From NCBI GenBank assembly GCA_937875605.1, contig CALLXZ010000302.1, forward strand, positions 1-7,324: DNA of 7,324 bases. Reading direction: 5' to 3'. The notes below the pieces were generated by a model. The model saw nothing but the letters and a program-made list of their open reading frames with translations, was not told where the DNA came from and ran no database searches. The position numbers and the translations under genes were made by a program. This DNA is from an uncultured Moheibacter sp. (lineage in GTDB: Bacteria; Bacteroidota; Bacteroidia; Flavobacteriales; Weeksellaceae). Below are positions 6,032-7,324 of the stretch, in pieces. Positions within the stretch are counted from its first letter, which is position 1. Every line of letters begins with the position of its first letter.

Positions 6032-6045
6032 CTTTTTGAAAAAAG
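6032..6045. terminator. Weak AT-rich hairpin between convergent genes
   Basis: CTTTTT (6032-6037) and AAAAAG (6040-6045) are complementary around GA, 8 bases after the formyltransferase stop and 18 before the end of the convergent ATL gene. In practice the two-base gap forces a five-base stem. The place is right for a two-way terminator but the stem has little GC. Confidence 0.3.
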
Positions 6046-6063
6046 GTATTTTAAATTAACAAA

Positions 6064-6387
6064 CTACTCAGGCTTCCAAAAAACCTTTTTAAAATTCAGG
6101 ATTTTATCATTTTCAATTTCGATTCCTTCGTTTTCCAATAATTGATTCATGAGGTCGGATGGTGAGAAATGGTGTTTTCCGGTCAGAAGTCCGTTTCGGT
6201 TAACGACTCGGTGAGCAGGAACATCCGGATGATTTCCGGCATTATTCATCGCATACCCGACCATGCGCGCAGAACCTTTTCTTCCGATAAATTCGGCTAT
6301 GGCGCCATAGGAAGTAACTTTTCCAAAAGGGATTTTTCGGGCAACTTCATATACTTTATCGTAAAAAGATACTTCTTCCGGTTTCAT
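6064..6387 (-). CDS. Alkyltransferase-like (ATL) protein, MGMT DNA-binding domain with Cys replaced by Ala
   Basis: 107 residues matching the DNA-binding C-terminal domain of O6-alkylguanine-DNA alkyltransferase: I19-P-F-G-K-V-T-S-Y-G-A-I-A (with Y27 at the phosphate-rotating Tyr position), S39-A-R41-M-V-G (Arg finger), the G-Y-A-M-N-N helix, and P57-A58-H59-R60-V61-V62-N. In true alkyltransferases this last motif is PCHRV and the Cys accepts the alkyl group; here Ala occupies the place, so it cannot repair by transfer. ATL proteins bind O6-alkylguanine and flag it for nucleotide excision repair; E. coli Atl has Trp at this position. There is no N-terminal MGMT domain. ATG at 6387 is the first in frame. 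A second reading, loss of function of a once-active enzyme, is less likely because all other key residues are intact. It is divergent from the membrane-protein gene, 55 bases apart. Confidence 0.87.
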   Translation of the reverse strand: MKPEEVSFYDKVYEVARKIPFGKVTSYGAIAEFIGRKGSARMVGYAMNNAGNHPDVPAHRVVNRNGLLTGKHHFSPSDLMNQLLENEGIEIENDKILNFKKVFWKPE

Positions 6388-6409
6388 CGGTTTATTTGAT
6401 AATTGTTTG

Positions 6410-6417
6410 TAAATTTA
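6410..6417. promoter_or_regulatory. Palindromic -7-like box TAAATTTA in a 55-base divergent spacer
   Basis: TAAATTTA is self-complementary and one base off TAnnTTTG on both strands. It sits 22 bases from the ATL ATG and 25 from the membrane-protein ATG. A minus-strand TTTG at 6440-6443 (over the other gene's ATG) would be a -33 element at 22-base spacing; the plus strand has no good -33. Low confidence. Confidence 0.3.
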
Positions 6418-6442
6418 ATCAACCAAATCGAAAATTTCCCAA

Positions 6443-6967
6443 ATGAAAAACGAAATTGAAATAAATGCTATCCGAAGTCGTCCCCGATTTAAAGTCATCG
6501 CAGGCATGACAGCAGAAGAATTTTCCAAAAAACTCAACATTCATCTGAAAGATCGTAATAAAGTTTTGGGAGGATATTGTAATTCGGAAGTAGGAGTCAT
6601 ACGGGTTTTACGGGATCAGGATAAATATTGGGCACCGCAATTACAGCTTCGAATTGAAAATGAAATGGGCCGTCCGGACGGAATCGAAATACGAGGTGTG
6701 TTTGGACCTAGATCTTCTGTCTGGACTTTGTTTATGTTTTCGTATGGATTGGGTGGCGCTGTTTTATTGACCACCGGAATGTACGGTTGGATCGAACTAG
6801 CTTTGGATGTAGGAAGTTTTTGGGTTTGGACCAATCTGATCGGACTTTTACTCATCATTGGACCGTATGTTTCTGCCAAAATAGGACAAAGAATTGCCCG
6901 AAATCATCTGAATCTTCTGCGCAGTTTTATCGAAAGGGTATTGGTGGACGAAAAAATTATTTCCTAA
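6443..6967 (+). CDS. Two-helix membrane protein of unknown function (174 aa)
   Basis: I do not recognise the family. Residues 1-90 are soluble-looking, with V18-I-A-G-M-T-A-E-E-F leading into a helix rich in Lys, then strands (G51-V-I-R-V-L, P65-Q-L-Q-L-R-I, G80-I-E-I-R-G) ending in a V-F-G-P-R turn at 86-90. Two hydrophobic stretches follow, about 93-115 and 125-145, joined by a short loop around W116-I-E. The tail (146-174) is a basic amphipathic helix (KIGQRIARNHLNLLRSF). By the positive-inside rule R90 and K146/R150 face the cytoplasm, so both termini are cytoplasmic and the helices form a hairpin. No catalytic or metal motif is visible. ATG at 6443 is preferred; no Shine-Dalgarno is present. 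It ends 6 bases from the stop of the convergent barrel gene. Confidence 0.75.
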   Translation: MKNEIEINAIRSRPRFKVIAGMTAEEFSKKLNIHLKDRNKVLGGYCNSEVGVIRVLRDQDKYWAPQLQLRIENEMGRPDGIEIRGVFGPRSSVWTLFMFSYGLGGAVLLTTGMYGWIELALDVGSFWVWTNLIGLLLIIGPYVSAKIGQRIARNHLNLLRSFIERVLVDEKIIS

Positions 6968-6973
6968 ATTTTT

Positions 6974-7324
6974 TTACTTCAAAGAAACTGTAATTCCGGC
7001 ATTTACACCCACTGTATAAGGATTGTACCTTTCGATATCGTTTACAGGATTAATTAAATACTTAAATCCGGGTTCCACATTTATCTGTACATTTTCCGAA
7101 ATTTTCATATCGAATTTTAGTCCAGCATTTGCACTAAACGAAGTATTGTTCAGGTTATCTGCTTTCCCTAATTCTTCAGTATAATCATCGGTATGTGCAT
7201 AAATTTTATTTTTAGAAAGCAACCAAGTACTTCCTCCGGCGGTTGCGCTGATGCCGATGGAGTTCGTTTGGAAAAGTGCAACTTCTGCTTCAACTGGAAT
7301 TTCAATGTACTGAGACTGTTGCTG
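6974..7324 (-). CDS. C-terminal part of an outer-membrane beta-barrel protein (5' end outside window)
   Basis: The frame is open from the right edge to a TAA at 6974-6976, giving 116 residues; the TTG at 7222 is internal, since the sequence upstream in frame continues in the same style. The visible part alternates polar and hydrophobic residues as in barrel strands: Q-Y-I-E-I-P-V-E-A-E-V-A-L-F (the 'Y-x-E-I-P' strand typical of PorT-like barrels), then S-I-G-I-S-A-T-A-G-G, F-S-A-N-A-G-L-K-F-D-M-K, V-Q-I-N-V-E-P-G-F-K-Y-L and the last strand Y-T-V-G-V-N-A-G-I-T-V-S-L-K. This is the flavobacterial outer-membrane beta-barrel type (PorT/OmpA-barrel-like), placed in the outer membrane after signal-peptide export; the signal peptide is outside. 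The start of the visible segment is Gln-rich (QQQSQ), perhaps a linker. Its ligand or partner cannot be told. Confidence 0.75.
   Translation of the reverse strand, partial: QQQSQYIEIPVEAEVALFQTNSIGISATAGGSTWLLSKNKIYAHTDDYTEELGKADNLNNTSFSANAGLKFDMKISENVQINVEPGFKYLINPVNDIERYNPYTVGVNAGITVSLK

Noticed and set aside
6616..6879. Minus-strand 87-codon frame opposite the two-helix protein
   Set aside because: Composition is Pro/Ser/Asn-rich without structure and the plus strand encodes clear membrane helices.
7220..7222. TTG as start of an 82-residue barrel fragment
   Set aside because: In-frame sequence upstream has the same barrel-strand pattern to the window edge, so it is an internal Leu codon.
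1..7324. CRISPR array, tRNA, insertion sequence or prophage
   Set aside because: No regularly spaced repeats, cloverleaf sequence, transposase or phage-type genes were seen on either strand.

Overview
The window looks like chromosome from a member of the Bacteroidetes, most likely class Flavobacteriia. Four lines of evidence point there. The DNA is AT-rich. Genes lack convincing Shine-Dalgarno sequences. The -7 promoter box TAnnTTTG occurs ahead of several genes (TAAATTTG on both strands of the 1250-1375 spacer, TATCTTTG at 4453-4460). The proteins are of flavobacterial type: a Walker-less AddB-like nuclease, a PorT-like outer-membrane barrel and a conserved 118-residue orphan. This placement rests on family recognition and promoter style, not on a search.

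Layout. Positions 3-649 hold the 3' end of an unrecognised gene followed by a SMI1/KNR4 (SUKH) protein of the kind that gives immunity to polymorphic toxins; its codon use differs from the rest of the window. Positions 650-892 have no convincing gene, but hold a 16-codon ORF, an orphan promoter-like box and a perfect hairpin, and may be a scar at the edge of a toxin/immunity locus. From 893 to 1249, on the minus strand, is a conserved protein of unknown function with an apparently leaderless start. A divergent spacer with promoters both ways leads to a plus-strand pair, an SMR-family (Gdx/SugE-like) exporter and a 904-residue AddB-like PD-(D/E)XK nuclease, joined by a TGATG stop/start overlap.

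A new promoter at 4453-4460 drives a second operon: a NodB-family polysaccharide deacetylase overlapping by 8 bases a formyltransferase-fold protein, probably for surface-glycan or sugar modification. Convergent to it is a 107-residue alkyltransferase-like (ATL) protein in which the reactive Cys is Ala. Divergent from that gene is a two-helix membrane protein of unknown function. The window ends in the 3' part of an outer-membrane beta-barrel gene on the minus strand.

Two genes bear on DNA repair (the AddB-like nuclease and the ATL protein) and two on sugar modification. They are not one operon. Apart from the two overlapping pairs, the order looks like ordinary core flavobacterial chromosome. 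I see no tRNA, rRNA, CRISPR array, insertion sequence or replication origin. I find no clearly new system; the best leads are the substituted catalytic residues (ATL protein, formyltransferase), the Cys-poor AddB, the deacetylase/formyltransferase pair and the immunity-locus remnant at the left edge.
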